Shown: positions 34,301-43,304, counted from the stretch's first letter. The stretch is 45,073 bases of DNA from Bacteroidales bacterium (GCA_017962275.1 JAGCVQ010000090.1:1-45073), one strand, 5' to 3'. The notes: generated from the letters alone by a model not told the origin. Numbers and translations are program-made.

Positions 34301-36752
34301 GCCTAATGTCCTTTCCACGGTGACAACGGCAGCCTTAAGCGACATCTCATTCACTTCGGTCACCTGTGGCGGGGAAGTGACATACGAGGGCTGTACCCCG
34401 GTAACTGAAAGGGGTGTTTGCTGGAGCATTTCTCCTAATCCCACACTTGTCAGCAGTCATACCGTTGACGGGAGCGGCTTGGGCAGTTTCACCAGCCACA
34501 TTGCCGGTTTACAACCGGATACCCGTTACTACGTCCGTGCATACGCCATTAACAGTGACGATACCGTTTATGGTATGCAGCGATATTTCAATACTTTGAT
34601 TCCCATGCCAGAGGTAAGCACCAATGTGGTCAGTGACATATCTTATACGACGGCCACCTGTGGCGGAAATGTGACGGACGAGGGCATGACATCTGTGACG
34701 GCCAGAGGGGTATGCTGGAGTACTTCGACAAATCCCTCGATTAACGACAGTCTGACCGTTGACAGCCTTGGTTTGGGTAGTTTCACCAGTCTTATCACGG
34801 GATTGCAGCCCAACACCCATTACTATGTGCGGGCCTACGCCACCAACAGTAATGGTACGGTATATGGTACACAACGTCAGTTCACCACACTGGTTCCAAC
34901 ACCAACTGTAACGACCGCCTCTGTGAGCAATGTCACCTGCACGACGGCCATCTGTGGCGGTAATGTGACAGACGAGGGCATGACACCTGTGACGGCCAGA
35001 GGGGTATGCTGGAGTACCTTGACAAATCCCACGATAAACGACAGTCTGACCGTTGACAGTAGCGGTTTGGGCAATTACACCAGTCTTATCACGGGTTTGC
35101 AGCCCAACACCCATTACTATGTGCGGGCCTACGCCACCAACAGCACCGGCACGGTATATGGCACACAACGTCAGTTCACCACATCCCCTGCCACACCAAC
35201 GGTAACGACTGCCTCGGTGAGCGATCTCACCTGTAAGTCGGCCACCTGTGGCGGTAATGTAACTTTTGAAGGCATTTCTCCCGTAACTGCGCGTGGCGTT
35301 TGCTGGAGTACCTCTTCGAATCCTACAATAAGTGACAGTCTGACGGTTGACAGCAGCGGATTGGGCAGTTTCACCAGTCTTATCACGGGATTGCAGCCCA
35401 ACACCCATTACTATGTGCGGGCCTACGCCACTAACAGCGCCGGAACGGTATATGGCACACAACGTCAATTCACCACATCCCTTGCCACACCAACGGTAAC
35501 GACCGCCTCGGTGAGCGGTGTCACCTGCACGACGGCCACCTGCGGCGGTAATGTAAGTGTTGAAGGCGTTTCTCCCGTAACTGCCCGTGGCGTTTGCTGG
35601 AGTACCTCTCCAAATCCTACAATAAGTGACAGTCTGACCGTTGACAGCAGCGGTGTGGGCAGTTTTACCAGTCTTATCACGGGATTGCAGCCCAACACGC
35701 ATTACTATGTGCGAGCCTACGCCACCAATAGTGCCGGCACGGTATATGGTTTACAACGTCTGTTTACCACACGTGTCGAAACTCCGGTAATCACCACAAA
35801 TGGAATCAACAGAATCTCCTTCACATCAGTCACTTGTGGTGGTAATGTGAGTTTTGAGGGCTTATCTTCTGTGACCGCTCGCGGAGTGTGTTGGAGCACC
35901 TCCCCTAACCCTACCTTAAATGACAACCACACCGTTGACAGTAGTGGATCGGGCAGTTTCACCAGCCTTATCAATGGTCTGCAGCCATATACACAATACT
36001 ATGTTCGGGCGTATGCAACCAACAACTCGGGTACAGCGTATGGCAACGAGGTGGATTTTGTTTCCAACATGGACAGCCTGCCTTGCCCTGGTACAGCAAC
36101 AATTTCGGACTACGATGGCAATACATACAGTACTGTACAGATTGGCGATCAGTGTTGGATGCGGGAGAATCTACGCACTACGCATTATGCCAATGGTGGC
36201 AGTATTCCTTTGGGCAGCAGCACGAGTACAGATTCAACAACAGCTTATCGCTTTTACCCAAATGGTAGTGAAAGCAATGTGTCCACATACGGCTATCTTT
36301 ATAACTGGCCTGCGGTAATGGCCGGTTCAGCCTCCAGCAATAGCAATCCGAGTGGTGTGCAAGGCATTTGTCCCAATGGCTGGCATGTCCCAAGTCATTC
36401 GGAATGGACACAGCTGATCAACTATGTGAGCGGACAAACTTCGTATGTGTGCAGTAATAACAGCAATAATATAGCCAAGGCTTTGGCCTCCACTACGTAT
36501 TGGATGAACAGCAATGAAAGTTGTGCAGTGGGCAATACACCGGCTGACAATAACGCAACAGGTTTCACAGCACTTCCAGCTGATAGAACTCATGTAAGTG
36601 GTCTCGGTACACATGCCTTTTTTTGGAGTTCCACGGATGACGGCAATGATGCATACGATCTGAGTTTTATCTACTCACTTGCCCATGTAGCGAACATATA
36701 TTCTGATTTTAAGTTCTTCGGGTTTTCCGTCCGTTGTCTTCGCAATGAATAA
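31374..36752 (+). CDS. Giant secreted protein with two FISUMP domains and nine FN3-like modules
   Basis: A 1792-aa protein. Signal peptide to about residue 20. Residues 80-156 resemble a T9SS type A sorting domain (VMPNPFEG, IIQILDINGRRHAQY, YILSIRT, IRSLKMVN), but at the N-terminus. One FN3-like module follows (about 230-325), then a proprotein-convertase P-domain-like region (about 326-545) ending NGTWSIEIIDGWIG and MTEWEIAFRG. FISUMP domain 1 (556-780) has CQNVTTVTDVDGNEYHTV, QCWLKENL, ICPYGWHLPTDAEW and MSVRCIRN. Eight tandem ~98-aa modules (783-1565) carry RGVCWST and YYVRAYATN. FISUMP domain 2 runs 1570-1792 and ends FSVRCLRNE. No sorting domain is at the true C-terminus. The likely role is surface adhesion or binding; no enzyme motif was seen. 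The next gene follows after 20 bp. Confidence 0.9.
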   Translation: MKKTVAFIAMMFLFAAVFAQNTVTLVFTGEDQQGSYVKMNGITIQNLSRDWQETLLFPDTIYTLNIGSGIEDVQQANEMKVMPNPFEGHTRVNIFSDRDEEAIIQILDINGRRHAQYKGRITSGDNYFDISLSTPQTYILSIRTRSGIRSLKMVNVGHGGADRISYASNHPKTVKVDIKGSSSHAFELGDEMRYTGFAQVYDHLRQSAPVQQMQFTTSEEITLAFEGYPIEVTTDSVLFPDETTFHCFGTVNTHGSGAVQTGFCWGCEPNPSFHDNHLSSGMAEGVFSGVLTDMDPTTRYFVRAYAINGTDTAYGESVFCAPTISFTNTETVFIPDGVDCGNGCVYGSSIEVSGFTPTATIQDAEDILYIRAKLEHSFLGDLYIALRCPNGQRVKIMNKYQTNGTSSCASQIPTPWGWHLTTGVVSNALFGEANSSSSGCDPTNSLNQIGVPWNYCWSNNTTSGYQYANGSGYVYDSLNVIDGKVDSTNTINMTQVYYPDQSFSQLVGCPINGTWSIEIIDGWIGYNGWMTEWEIAFRGRNNPVSVEDDPYLANPCQNVTTVTDVDGNEYHTVTLGSQCWLKENLRAVRYTDGEAIPLGDGTSISTAYYYLPGDSVRDSLSGYLYNWAAAMKSVISGTPSTDHVQGICPYGWHLPTDAEWAQLLDYLSFRSEYVCGDNTSNIAKSMAVDTGWSISDNSCAVGYEVSSNNTTAFSAFPAGYAFDIPDDYGESANFWTATAYNDDFAYYYSLNYGNSFVDRNNFGNKSNGMSVRCIRNAGDPVFLPSISTLSVSDITEYSAICGGQINSTGGSPITGRGICWSTSPNPTLNDSHLFDGSGLNPFTCSMGNLDPNTTYYVRAYAINVAGIAYGEQLTFTTSESFIAVSTISFSDISCTSATGIGDVTAGNPFAVDARGFCWSTLPDPTLADSHNVDGGGIGSFTSSITGLQPNTLYHARAYAIYYGTDTIYGEQQVFVTPNVLSTVTTAALSDISFTSVTCGGEVTYEGCTPVTERGVCWSISPNPTLVSSHTVDGSGLGSFTSHIAGLQPDTRYYVRAYAINSDDTVYGMQRYFNTLIPMPEVSTNVVSDISYTTATCGGNVTDEGMTSVTARGVCWSTSTNPSINDSLTVDSLGLGSFTSLITGLQPNTHYYVRAYATNSNGTVYGTQRQFTTLVPTPTVTTASVSNVTCTTAICGGNVTDEGMTPVTARGVCWSTLTNPTINDSLTVDSSGLGNYTSLITGLQPNTHYYVRAYATNSTGTVYGTQRQFTTSPATPTVTTASVSDLTCKSATCGGNVTFEGISPVTARGVCWSTSSNPTISDSLTVDSSGLGSFTSLITGLQPNTHYYVRAYATNSAGTVYGTQRQFTTSLATPTVTTASVSGVTCTTATCGGNVSVEGVSPVTARGVCWSTSPNPTISDSLTVDSSGVGSFTSLITGLQPNTHYYVRAYATNSAGTVYGLQRLFTTRVETPVITTNGINRISFTSVTCGGNVSFEGLSSVTARGVCWSTSPNPTLNDNHTVDSSGSGSFTSLINGLQPYTQYYVRAYATNNSGTAYGNEVDFVSNMDSLPCPGTATISDYDGNTYSTVQIGDQCWMRENLRTTHYANGGSIPLGSSTSTDSTTAYRFYPNGSESNVSTYGYLYNWPAVMAGSASSNSNPSGVQGICPNGWHVPSHSEWTQLINYVSGQTSYVCSNNSNNIAKALASTTYWMNSNESCAVGNTPADNNATGFTALPADRTHVSGLGTHAFFWSSTDDGNDAYDLSFIYSLAHVANIYSDFKFFGFSVRCLRNE
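33719..36070 (+). repeat. Eight in-frame ~294-bp tandem repeats
   Basis: Each unit encodes one FN3-like module of about 98 residues. Units 4-7 of the eight (about 34600-35770) share long near-identical DNA stretches, including synonymous positions, around the codons for TGLQPNTHYYVRAYATN. The outer units are more diverged. This suggests recent duplication or gene conversion in the middle of the array. Confidence 0.9.
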
Positions 36753-36772
36753 TCATCAACAAAATTATCTTT

Positions 36773-39538
36773 ATGAAACATATTTCTCTTTTCCTGTTGG
36801 CAGTAGTCTTTACGGTTTTCGGTGCGGTTGCGCAAAATCTGCAAGTCACCCAGGTTGCCGGCGCTTCTGCTTTGGTGTCATGGGATTATGATTCTACGGG
36901 CACTGTCGGTTCCTATTCCTTGGAATACGCCGAAGTGGGTCAAAACAATGGCATTTTCGTATCGAATATCACGGACGCATCCTATATGCTCAGCTCACTT
37001 GAGCCGCTCACCTATTATGTGGTACGTCTCCAAGCCAATTACAATGACAATACCGTGAGCGAATGGAGTACAATATCTTTTACGACAGGATGTTTGGCGG
37101 GCGGTGAAAACGCCGTGGGCAATGGCACCTCTACGAGTGATTTTCTTCCCTCACACAGTTTATATCAGTATGGATATTCGCAGCAAATATTCACAGCGGC
37201 GGAAATAGGGAGTGCAGGCAATATCTATTCCCTGTCCCTTGAGATGCCCAAAGCGTCTCGCCCCAGACGTTATAAAATTTATCTGATGCACACTACAGCG
37301 ACCACGGTGTCCACTTGGTTGCCTGCCGATAGTGCACAACTGGTATTTGATGCTGACCAAGACTTGGTAGAAGGGTGGAACACCTTTCATTTCTCCGCAC
37401 CATTCGCTTATAATGGTACCGATAATCTTGTGTTAATCTTTGTTGATAGTAGCAATGTTATCGCCTCTTTTTCGATCAACCGTTCTATTGTTCACACTGC
37501 TTACTCAAATTGCACACGTTATATTTACAATAATAACACCCCTTTCGACATCAACACGATTCCATCATCCCCTGGTACATCAGCAAGTGTTCGTAACAAT
37601 GTAATTTTTGGAGGCTTTTGCGACACTACGGTAACCTGCATCGTGCCGAACATCTTTATTGACCATATCACTCAAACCACTGCCGATGTGAGATGGGCTC
37701 CCGGTCATGACGAAAGCGTATGGGAATTGGAATATGCCCTGTTTGGCGATTCAGTATGGACATCCGTTGCCAATCTTACAGGCGATGTGTTCCCCCTTAA
37801 CCAACTGACTCCCCACACCCACTATAAGGTAAGAATGCGTGCCGTGTGCGCTCCCGGACAAGTAAGCGAATGGGCTATGACCGATTTCACTACCGAATGC
37901 GCCAAGCTTTCCGTTCCATTCTTCGAGGACTTCAATTCATGTAGCGGCACCTCCATTCCGGGGTGTTGGACCAAATATGATTGCTATAACACTATTTTTC
38001 CGTATGCTGACAACATTAACAACGGTGAAACCTATGGTCATTCTTTGGAATTCTTATCTAACCCAAGCACCTATAACATGGCGGTTCTGCCTGAATCAGA
38101 AATTGACGTGAAAAACTTGGAAGTTTCTTTCTATTTGAGAGTTTCAAAAATCTCGAATGCCATGATTGTAGGGGTGATGACAGACGCGTATGATTTCAAT
38201 GGTTTCGTTTCGGTGGACACAGTTTTCTGCACAACGATAAATACCTTCGAACATAAGGCTGTCAGTCTTGATTCCTATTTGGGCACTGGCAAATACATTG
38301 CATTCAAAAACTGCAATAGCGTTATTGGAAATCTCCATATTGATGATCTTGGTATAACGCTGATTCCGAGTTGCCCCTATCCAAACCATGTTGTTGTCAC
38401 GGACATTTATAAAGACTCAGCTGTAATTGCTTGGACAGAAAGAGGTTCGGCCACCGAATGGATATTGGAATACGGACCTTCAGGCTTTACCCTGGGTACA
38501 GGCACTACGATACAGGTCACACAGAATCCTTTCACCCTGAACGGTCTGTATGCGAACACTGGATATGATGTCTATGTGCGTTCAAACTGCGGTGGTGGAG
38601 ACCTAAGCGACTGGGGGGCGAATCATGCGTCGTTCACCACCCCCTTATGTTCACCCTCCCATCAATGCGAATACCGTTTTGTTTGTGTTGACAGTTATGG
38701 GGATGGTTGGAATAATGCGTACGTCAATATACAGCAAAACGGGGTACAAGTAGCCAATGTGATGAACACCACGCATGCGACAAGTGTTTCTACCATGATT
38801 ATTGATACCGTCGCTGTAATGCTATGCGACTTGATAAATACGACAATGACTTGGCATTCTGGAAGTTATGACAGCGAAATCACGCTAACCATATTGGCAC
38901 CCACGGGAGACACTCTGTATTTCAAGGAAGACATGTCCACCATAAGTTCCGACACCTTACTGGATTTCATCCCGAATTGTGACGGTTTTATATCTTCTGT
39001 TTGTGAAAAGCCTTTGTACGTCACGGTTGATTCTGTCAGCCAGAACGGTGCAGATATCAGTTGGACAGCCGGTTACGTGGAGACCGACTGGAACTTGCAG
39101 TATAGGGAAGCCTCTGCCACTTCCTGGAGTGAAAGTATTTCTCTGACCAGTCCTCACTACCATATTTCCGGCTTGATGGCAGAAACCGAATATCGAGTGC
39201 GTGTACAGGCAAATTGCATTGACACGCTCAGTGATTGGACAGAACCAGTCGGTTTTTCCACTCAAAGCAGTGATGATGACAGTGTTGGGGTTGCTAATCC
39301 CGTTTTAGCCCATAGCATCAGTTTGAGGCCGAACCCCGCCGACCAATACATAGAGCTGAGCGTCAATGGCCCTGTTGAAGTGAAAGAAGCCTTGGTTTTC
39401 AATGCTTTCGGCCAACAAATCCAAGCTGTCCCGCTGACCGACAACCGCGCTCGCATTGACCTTAGCAGGCTGGCCGCCGGCATCTACTTCGTACGCATCA
39501 GCGACACGGGAGCCACGAAGAAGTTCATTAAACGGTAG
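36773..39538 (+). CDS. Secreted fibronectin-type protein with T9SS type A sorting domain
   Basis: A 921-aa protein with signal peptide MKHISLFLLAVVFTVFGAVAQ. FN3-like modules lie at about 22-105 (SALVSWDYD ... WSTISFTT), 290-370 (TADVRWAPGHD ... WAMTDFTT), 535-630 (SAVIAWTERGS ... HASFTTP) and 748-828 (GADISWTAGYVE ... PVGFSTQ). Between modules 2 and 3, residues 380-535 resemble a cleaved-adhesin or jelly-roll domain (VPFFEDFNSCSG, IPGCWTKYD, HIDDLGI). The C-terminus (840-921) is a classic type A domain (SLRPNPADQYIEL, VFNAFGQQI, IDLSRLAAGIYFVRI, TKKFIKR), which directs export through T9SS and surface attachment. Probably cotranscribed with the FISUMP gene 20 bp upstream. Likely an adhesin or binding protein; no catalytic site recognised. 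Confidence 0.9.
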   Translation: MKHISLFLLAVVFTVFGAVAQNLQVTQVAGASALVSWDYDSTGTVGSYSLEYAEVGQNNGIFVSNITDASYMLSSLEPLTYYVVRLQANYNDNTVSEWSTISFTTGCLAGGENAVGNGTSTSDFLPSHSLYQYGYSQQIFTAAEIGSAGNIYSLSLEMPKASRPRRYKIYLMHTTATTVSTWLPADSAQLVFDADQDLVEGWNTFHFSAPFAYNGTDNLVLIFVDSSNVIASFSINRSIVHTAYSNCTRYIYNNNTPFDINTIPSSPGTSASVRNNVIFGGFCDTTVTCIVPNIFIDHITQTTADVRWAPGHDESVWELEYALFGDSVWTSVANLTGDVFPLNQLTPHTHYKVRMRAVCAPGQVSEWAMTDFTTECAKLSVPFFEDFNSCSGTSIPGCWTKYDCYNTIFPYADNINNGETYGHSLEFLSNPSTYNMAVLPESEIDVKNLEVSFYLRVSKISNAMIVGVMTDAYDFNGFVSVDTVFCTTINTFEHKAVSLDSYLGTGKYIAFKNCNSVIGNLHIDDLGITLIPSCPYPNHVVVTDIYKDSAVIAWTERGSATEWILEYGPSGFTLGTGTTIQVTQNPFTLNGLYANTGYDVYVRSNCGGGDLSDWGANHASFTTPLCSPSHQCEYRFVCVDSYGDGWNNAYVNIQQNGVQVANVMNTTHATSVSTMIIDTVAVMLCDLINTTMTWHSGSYDSEITLTILAPTGDTLYFKEDMSTISSDTLLDFIPNCDGFISSVCEKPLYVTVDSVSQNGADISWTAGYVETDWNLQYREASATSWSESISLTSPHYHISGLMAETEYRVRVQANCIDTLSDWTEPVGFSTQSSDDDSVGVANPVLAHSISLRPNPADQYIELSVNGPVEVKEALVFNAFGQQIQAVPLTDNRARIDLSRLAAGIYFVRISDTGATKKFIKR

Positions 39539-39559
39539 TTTTCGTGCAGCAGCGGATAT

Positions 39560-39603
39560 GAAAAAATGCCTATATACGCAAGTGCCAACGCCTATATAGG
39601 CAT
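39560..39603 (-). terminator. Terminator for the DUF4249/TonB receptor operon
   Basis: An 11-bp stem, ATGCCTATATA (39566-39576) with TATATAGGCAT (39593-39603), is followed on the minus strand by TTTTTT. It lies between convergent genes, so it serves mainly the minus-strand operon. Confidence 0.85.
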
Positions 39604-39642
39604 CGGCGTATGACAATATACTCTGTAATCAAACAACAAAAT

Positions 39643-40584
39643 TCACTGCACCTTCACCATGCTGAACGCGCCGAACAGCCCGAAGCCTCCCTTGATGTTG
39701 GTGAAGGTGTGCGCCGGCTCCAACATCAGGAAATTCATGTCGAAGTCGTTGTCGTTCAGCGTCTTCTCGTACAGATAACAGTTGCGGTCGAGGAACAGGA
39801 AGTAGTATTCCTCATGCTGATCCTCCTCATCCTCCCAATCGTCATTTCCTTCTTCAGGAAGGTTTTCATCCACCATGAACCGCATGAGCGCCCCGTCATA
39901 GCCTTCGTCGGAGACATAGCGGTAGTCCTGGTTGTTCCGGTACATCCAAACGGTGTAAAAATCCCAGTAATAGGAAACAACCACGGGGCCGTCGCCGTCG
40001 CCGAAATCATGGTGGGTGAACAGCACCTTTTCCATCAGTGCGTAATAGTTCTCCTCGCCCGCCACGTCACGCCACTCGGCATAGACATCCCGGTGCGGCC
40101 AGTTGTAAATCTCGCCCAAATGCATGTCGCCGAAGGCCGACACGGTGTCGAAACGGAAACCTACATCATGCGAGTAAGGCACTGTACACGAAGAAGATAC
40201 ATCTTCGTATCCGGGGTAGGAGGCCCGGATGTAGTAGGTGCCGCCCTCTTTCACCGGAAACACCTGCTGCGTGAGGAAAAAGTGTTCCTTTTCCGGTAAG
40301 TACGTCGCCCGCACCCAATGGTCGCCGTCGGCGGAAAGCTCCACCACCCCGTTTTCAGGGGACAGGACATCCTGAGGCGTGCTGGTGTAGAGCAACGTGG
40401 TGTTGGACAGTAAGATATAGGTGGTGTCCAACTGCGGGCACAACCGACTGTAAAGCACCAACTTCTGCGTCTCGTCAAAGTCCCGGTCAATCTGCACCTC
40501 GTCGATGCAGCTGGAAAGGAAAAGCGTGAAAAGCGTGGATAAAAACGCCCCCACGATAATTCGATATGTCTTGATTCTATTCAT
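39643..40584 (-). CDS. DUF4249 family lipoprotein
   Basis: A 313-aa protein. The frame opens upstream (to 40644), but the ATG at 40584 gives a proper lipoprotein signal, MNRIKTYRIIVG ... LFTLFLSSC, with lipobox Cys26. The body matches DUF4249: an early LVLYSRLCPQLDTTYILLSNTT, a beta-rich domain with GGTYYIRASYPGYEDVSSSCTVP, and DFDMNFLMLEPAHTFTNIKGGFGLFGAF at the end. DUF4249 lipoproteins regularly accompany TonB-dependent receptors in Bacteroidota and probably act as surface partners in ligand capture, analogous to SusD but unrelated in sequence. The ligand is unknown. It follows its receptor after about 130 bp containing a 7-bp repeat array. Confidence 0.88.
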   Translation of the reverse strand: MNRIKTYRIIVGAFLSTLFTLFLSSCIDEVQIDRDFDETQKLVLYSRLCPQLDTTYILLSNTTLLYTSTPQDVLSPENGVVELSADGDHWVRATYLPEKEHFFLTQQVFPVKEGGTYYIRASYPGYEDVSSSCTVPYSHDVGFRFDTVSAFGDMHLGEIYNWPHRDVYAEWRDVAGEENYYALMEKVLFTHHDFGDGDGPVVVSYYWDFYTVWMYRNNQDYRYVSDEGYDGALMRFMVDENLPEEGNDDWEDEEDQHEEYYFLFLDRNCYLYEKTLNDNDFDMNFLMLEPAHTFTNIKGGFGLFGAFSMVKVQ

Positions 40585-40644
40585 TGTTAACATTATTGTC
40601 TGTATGATTCTATTGCCTGTACTACTGATTATGATGTTATGCAT

Positions 40645-40694
40645 TTGAAACCTTGAACTTTGAACCTTGAACTTTGAACTTTGAACTTTGAACT
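40645..40694. repeat. 7-bp tandem array (TTGAACT type)
   Basis: Seven units alternating TTGAACC and TTGAACT lie just after the TonB receptor gene, between it and the DUF4249 gene. Confidence 0.9.
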
Positions 40695-40713
40695 ATTAAT
40701 AGAGCCTCTTGCC

Positions 40714-43140
40714 TTAAAACTTAAAGTGATACGTAAACGTGGGGATAATCGGGAAAATACTGATTTGCTGGAGCTTATATTTGCCGTAAACCTGGTCGGT
40801 GTAATAGAAGAACGGGTTGTGGTGGTTATAGACATTGTAAATGCTGATTTCGAAGATGCTCTGCCCGTTGTTTTTGGTGTGCGGCTTGATGAACTGCACC
40901 CCGATGTCCAAATGGTGGAACGGCTTCATGCGGAAATCGTTCTTCTTGCCGTAATTCTCCACATAACCGTAGTAGGTTATCGGGTTTCCATTATCTGGAA
41001 GCGTATTGTCCAGATAGTCATCAAGGGTTTCGGATGTGTAAACCGAGGTGGGCAGCGTGACGGCATTGCCGGTTGCGAAAACCCATGATAATGAGAGATT
41101 TATCTTCTTGGTCGGACTGTACATCAACACGATGGAGACGTCGTGGCGGCGGTCGTAGCGGGCGAAGAAGGGCTCGCCGAAGTTCAGCTCGTCGAACTGC
41201 TGCTTGGTCCACGACAATGTGTAGCCGACCCAGCCCGTGAACTTTCCAACTTCCTTGCGCACAAGGAATTCCACACCGTAGGACCAACCTTTGCCGGAGG
41301 TCACGTTTTCTGCCCACCGACTTTGGGCCTCCCCTTCAAAATTTTCTTCCAAAATCTGTTCGACCAGCGTGGTGAAGTAGGAAGTGCCCTCTTTGTAAGC
41401 TAAAATATTGTTCATCCACTTGTAATATCCCTCCACGGAGAAGGAGAGCTGCGGGTTTTTCAGGTCGTAATGCAGACCGAGGGCGACCTGCTGCGAGCGT
41501 TGCGGACGAACTTTGTCCGTGACAGGCACCCACAAGTCCGTAGGAAGTCCTATCGTGCTGGTACTCAACAGAATCATATTCTGACTCATCATCGCGTAGG
41601 AGGCCTTCAGGGCCAAGTTCGACAGGAAGTTGTAGCTCATGGCCAGTCGCGGCTCGGGGGAGAACCAGGTCTTGTGCGGCACGGAGAAGGCTACCAAACG
41701 CACGCCCGGATTGATGCGGAATTTGTTGCGGATGTTGATTTCATCTTCCACATAGACAGCGTATTCCAGTCCGCGTTCTTTGTCGATTTGTTTCAGCGTG
41801 AGGGAATCGGCTTTCATCGTCATGGCGTTGGGACGTGCCTCGTGGTAGGTGACTGCCGCGCCCGCGAGAAGGTGATGCGTGGCGTTGGGGTGGTAAGCGA
41901 TGTCGTATTTGAGCGTGTAGTCGCGGATGCCGGAGTTGAAGTCGGAGCTGTACGTCTCATTGTCGGGATCGTTCGGAGCGTAATAATATTTGTACTTCAT
42001 ATACGTATTCATCGTGTAATCGCTGAAGACGAACGATAAATTGGAGAATATCTTGTTGGTAAACAGATGGTTCCAGCGGGCCGTGGCGGTGGCGTTCTGC
42101 CAGAAAAGCCCCATCCGGTAGCGGTCGGTGGTTCCCATGTAGCTGTCGTTTTGAGCCACGTGGAATTTGTCGCGACCGAAGTAGGCGCTGAGGTACAGTT
42201 TGTCTTTTTTGCTGAGCTCGAAGTTCAGTTTGCCGTTCAAATCGAAGAAGTAATAGCCCGTCGAGGTTCCGTTGTTCATGATTTTCATAAGGGGCAACAT
42301 GAGCAGGTCAAGGTAGGTGGTGCGCCCGGAAATCATGAAGGAGGCCTTGTCTTTGATGATGGGTCCCTCCACCATCACGTTGGAGGAGATGATCCCGACG
42401 CCGCCCTCCACGTGGTAGCTGTCCTTGTTGCCGTCTTTCATGTTGATGTCGATGACGGAAGAGAGGCGCCCGCCGTAACGCGCTGGAAATCCGCCTTTTA
42501 TCAATTCCACAGACTTGATAGCGTCGCCGTTGAAGATGGAGAAGAAGCCCAAAAGGTGGCTGGCGTTGTAGATGGTGGCCTCATCGAGGATGATGAGGTT
42601 CTGGTCGGGGCCGCCGCCGCGCACGTAGATGCCGGAGGTGCCTTCCGAAGCCGACTGCACCCCGGGCAGCAGCAACAGGGTCTTGAAGACATCTTTCTCG
42701 CCGAAGAGCATCGGTACTTGTTGTATCTCCTTGGTTGACAGTTTGATGGAACTCATCTGCACCTGCTCGGTGTTCGTCTTTTCCCCCGTGATGGTCACCG
42801 TTTCCAACGTCGTGATTTTCGACAGCCGCGCATCATATTCGACATCCTGCGGTCCCTTGACCCACAACGTGTCGTTGACAAATCCGAAGCAGTTGAAAAC
42901 CACGAACATGCCGTCACGATAGGGTAGGGTGAGGGTGTAGAAGCCGTAGGTGTTCGTCGTGGTGGCCTTTTGCGAGACGGGCTCGTAAATCAACCCGCCG
43001 GGCAGCGATTCGAGACTCCCGCGTTCGTAAAGGTGTCCGCTCACGGTGATGTTCTGTCCGAAAAGCATGGCGCCCAACGACAGGAAAACCGTTGTCAGAC
43101 AGCATTTTACTATGTATGATAATCGAAAGGTTTTGAGCAT
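40714..43140 (-). CDS. TonB-dependent receptor, partner of DUF4249
   Basis: An 808-aa outer-membrane receptor. The frame opens at 43167, but that ATG lies inside the promoter box at 43165-43172, so the ATG at 43140 (MLKTFRLSYIVKCC) is chosen; it gives a signal peptide ending MLFGQ. A CarboxypepD-regulatory-like domain follows (ITVSGHLYERGSLESLPGG ... YGFYTLTLPY), then the plug (VQMSSIKLSTKEIQQVPML, LLLPGVQSASEGTSGIYVRGG, NLIILDEATIYNASHLLG, IKSVELIKGGFPARYGGRLSSV), then a barrel ending FPIIPTFTYHFKF. It imports or handles an unknown ligand with energy from TonB. The DUF4249 gene follows in the same operon. Confidence 0.93.
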   Translation of the reverse strand: MLKTFRLSYIVKCCLTTVFLSLGAMLFGQNITVSGHLYERGSLESLPGGLIYEPVSQKATTTNTYGFYTLTLPYRDGMFVVFNCFGFVNDTLWVKGPQDVEYDARLSKITTLETVTITGEKTNTEQVQMSSIKLSTKEIQQVPMLFGEKDVFKTLLLLPGVQSASEGTSGIYVRGGGPDQNLIILDEATIYNASHLLGFFSIFNGDAIKSVELIKGGFPARYGGRLSSVIDINMKDGNKDSYHVEGGVGIISSNVMVEGPIIKDKASFMISGRTTYLDLLMLPLMKIMNNGTSTGYYFFDLNGKLNFELSKKDKLYLSAYFGRDKFHVAQNDSYMGTTDRYRMGLFWQNATATARWNHLFTNKIFSNLSFVFSDYTMNTYMKYKYYYAPNDPDNETYSSDFNSGIRDYTLKYDIAYHPNATHHLLAGAAVTYHEARPNAMTMKADSLTLKQIDKERGLEYAVYVEDEINIRNKFRINPGVRLVAFSVPHKTWFSPEPRLAMSYNFLSNLALKASYAMMSQNMILLSTSTIGLPTDLWVPVTDKVRPQRSQQVALGLHYDLKNPQLSFSVEGYYKWMNNILAYKEGTSYFTTLVEQILEENFEGEAQSRWAENVTSGKGWSYGVEFLVRKEVGKFTGWVGYTLSWTKQQFDELNFGEPFFARYDRRHDVSIVLMYSPTKKINLSLSWVFATGNAVTLPTSVYTSETLDDYLDNTLPDNGNPITYYGYVENYGKKNDFRMKPFHHLDIGVQFIKPHTKNNGQSIFEISIYNVYNHHNPFFYYTDQVYGKYKLQQISIFPIIPTFTYHFKF

Positions 43141-43164
43141 AAACAATATTGGTTTAAGACGCGG

Positions 43165-43172
43165 CAAAGGTA
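43165..43172 (-). promoter_or_regulatory. Bacteroidota -7 box, TonB receptor/DUF4249 operon
   Basis: TACCTTTG on the minus strand matches TAnnTTTG, 24 bp before the chosen ATG. It rules out the longer start at 43167. Confidence 0.65.
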
Positions 43173-43178
43173 GTAAAA

Positions 43179-43256
43179 ATGGTTACATGGTTAGAGGGTT
43201 ACATGGTTAGAGGGTTACATGGTTACGTGGTTACATGGTTAAAGGGTTATGGGGTT
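43179..43256. repeat. 8-bp tandem array (GGTTACAT/GGTTAGAG type)
   Basis: About nine GGTTAnnn units (GGTTACAT and GGTTAGAG alternate, then GGTTACGT, GGTTAAAG, GGTTATGG) fill the gap between the divergent promoters of the TonB receptor operon and the phosphopantetheinyl transferase. Confidence 0.9.
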
Positions 43257-43283
43257 GGTTAATCGGAAGATTTGTTACTTTTG
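43255..43283 (+). promoter_or_regulatory. Promoter of phosphopantetheinyl transferase gene
   Basis: TACTTTTG at 43276-43283 matches TAnnTTTG, and TTG at 43255-43257 lies 18 bp upstream, a good -33 spacing. The ATG is 22 bp downstream. Confidence 0.65.
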
Positions 43284-43304
43284 CCACGAAAAACATTTGC
43301 GTAA

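Noticed and set aside
34509-35702. 397-aa minus-strand repeat ORF
   Set aside because: It is the antisense image of the tandem FN3-like modules; repetition comes from the sense gene.
33719-36070. CRISPR or intergenic satellite
   Set aside because: The 294-bp units are in frame inside a coding sequence and encode a recognisable protein module.
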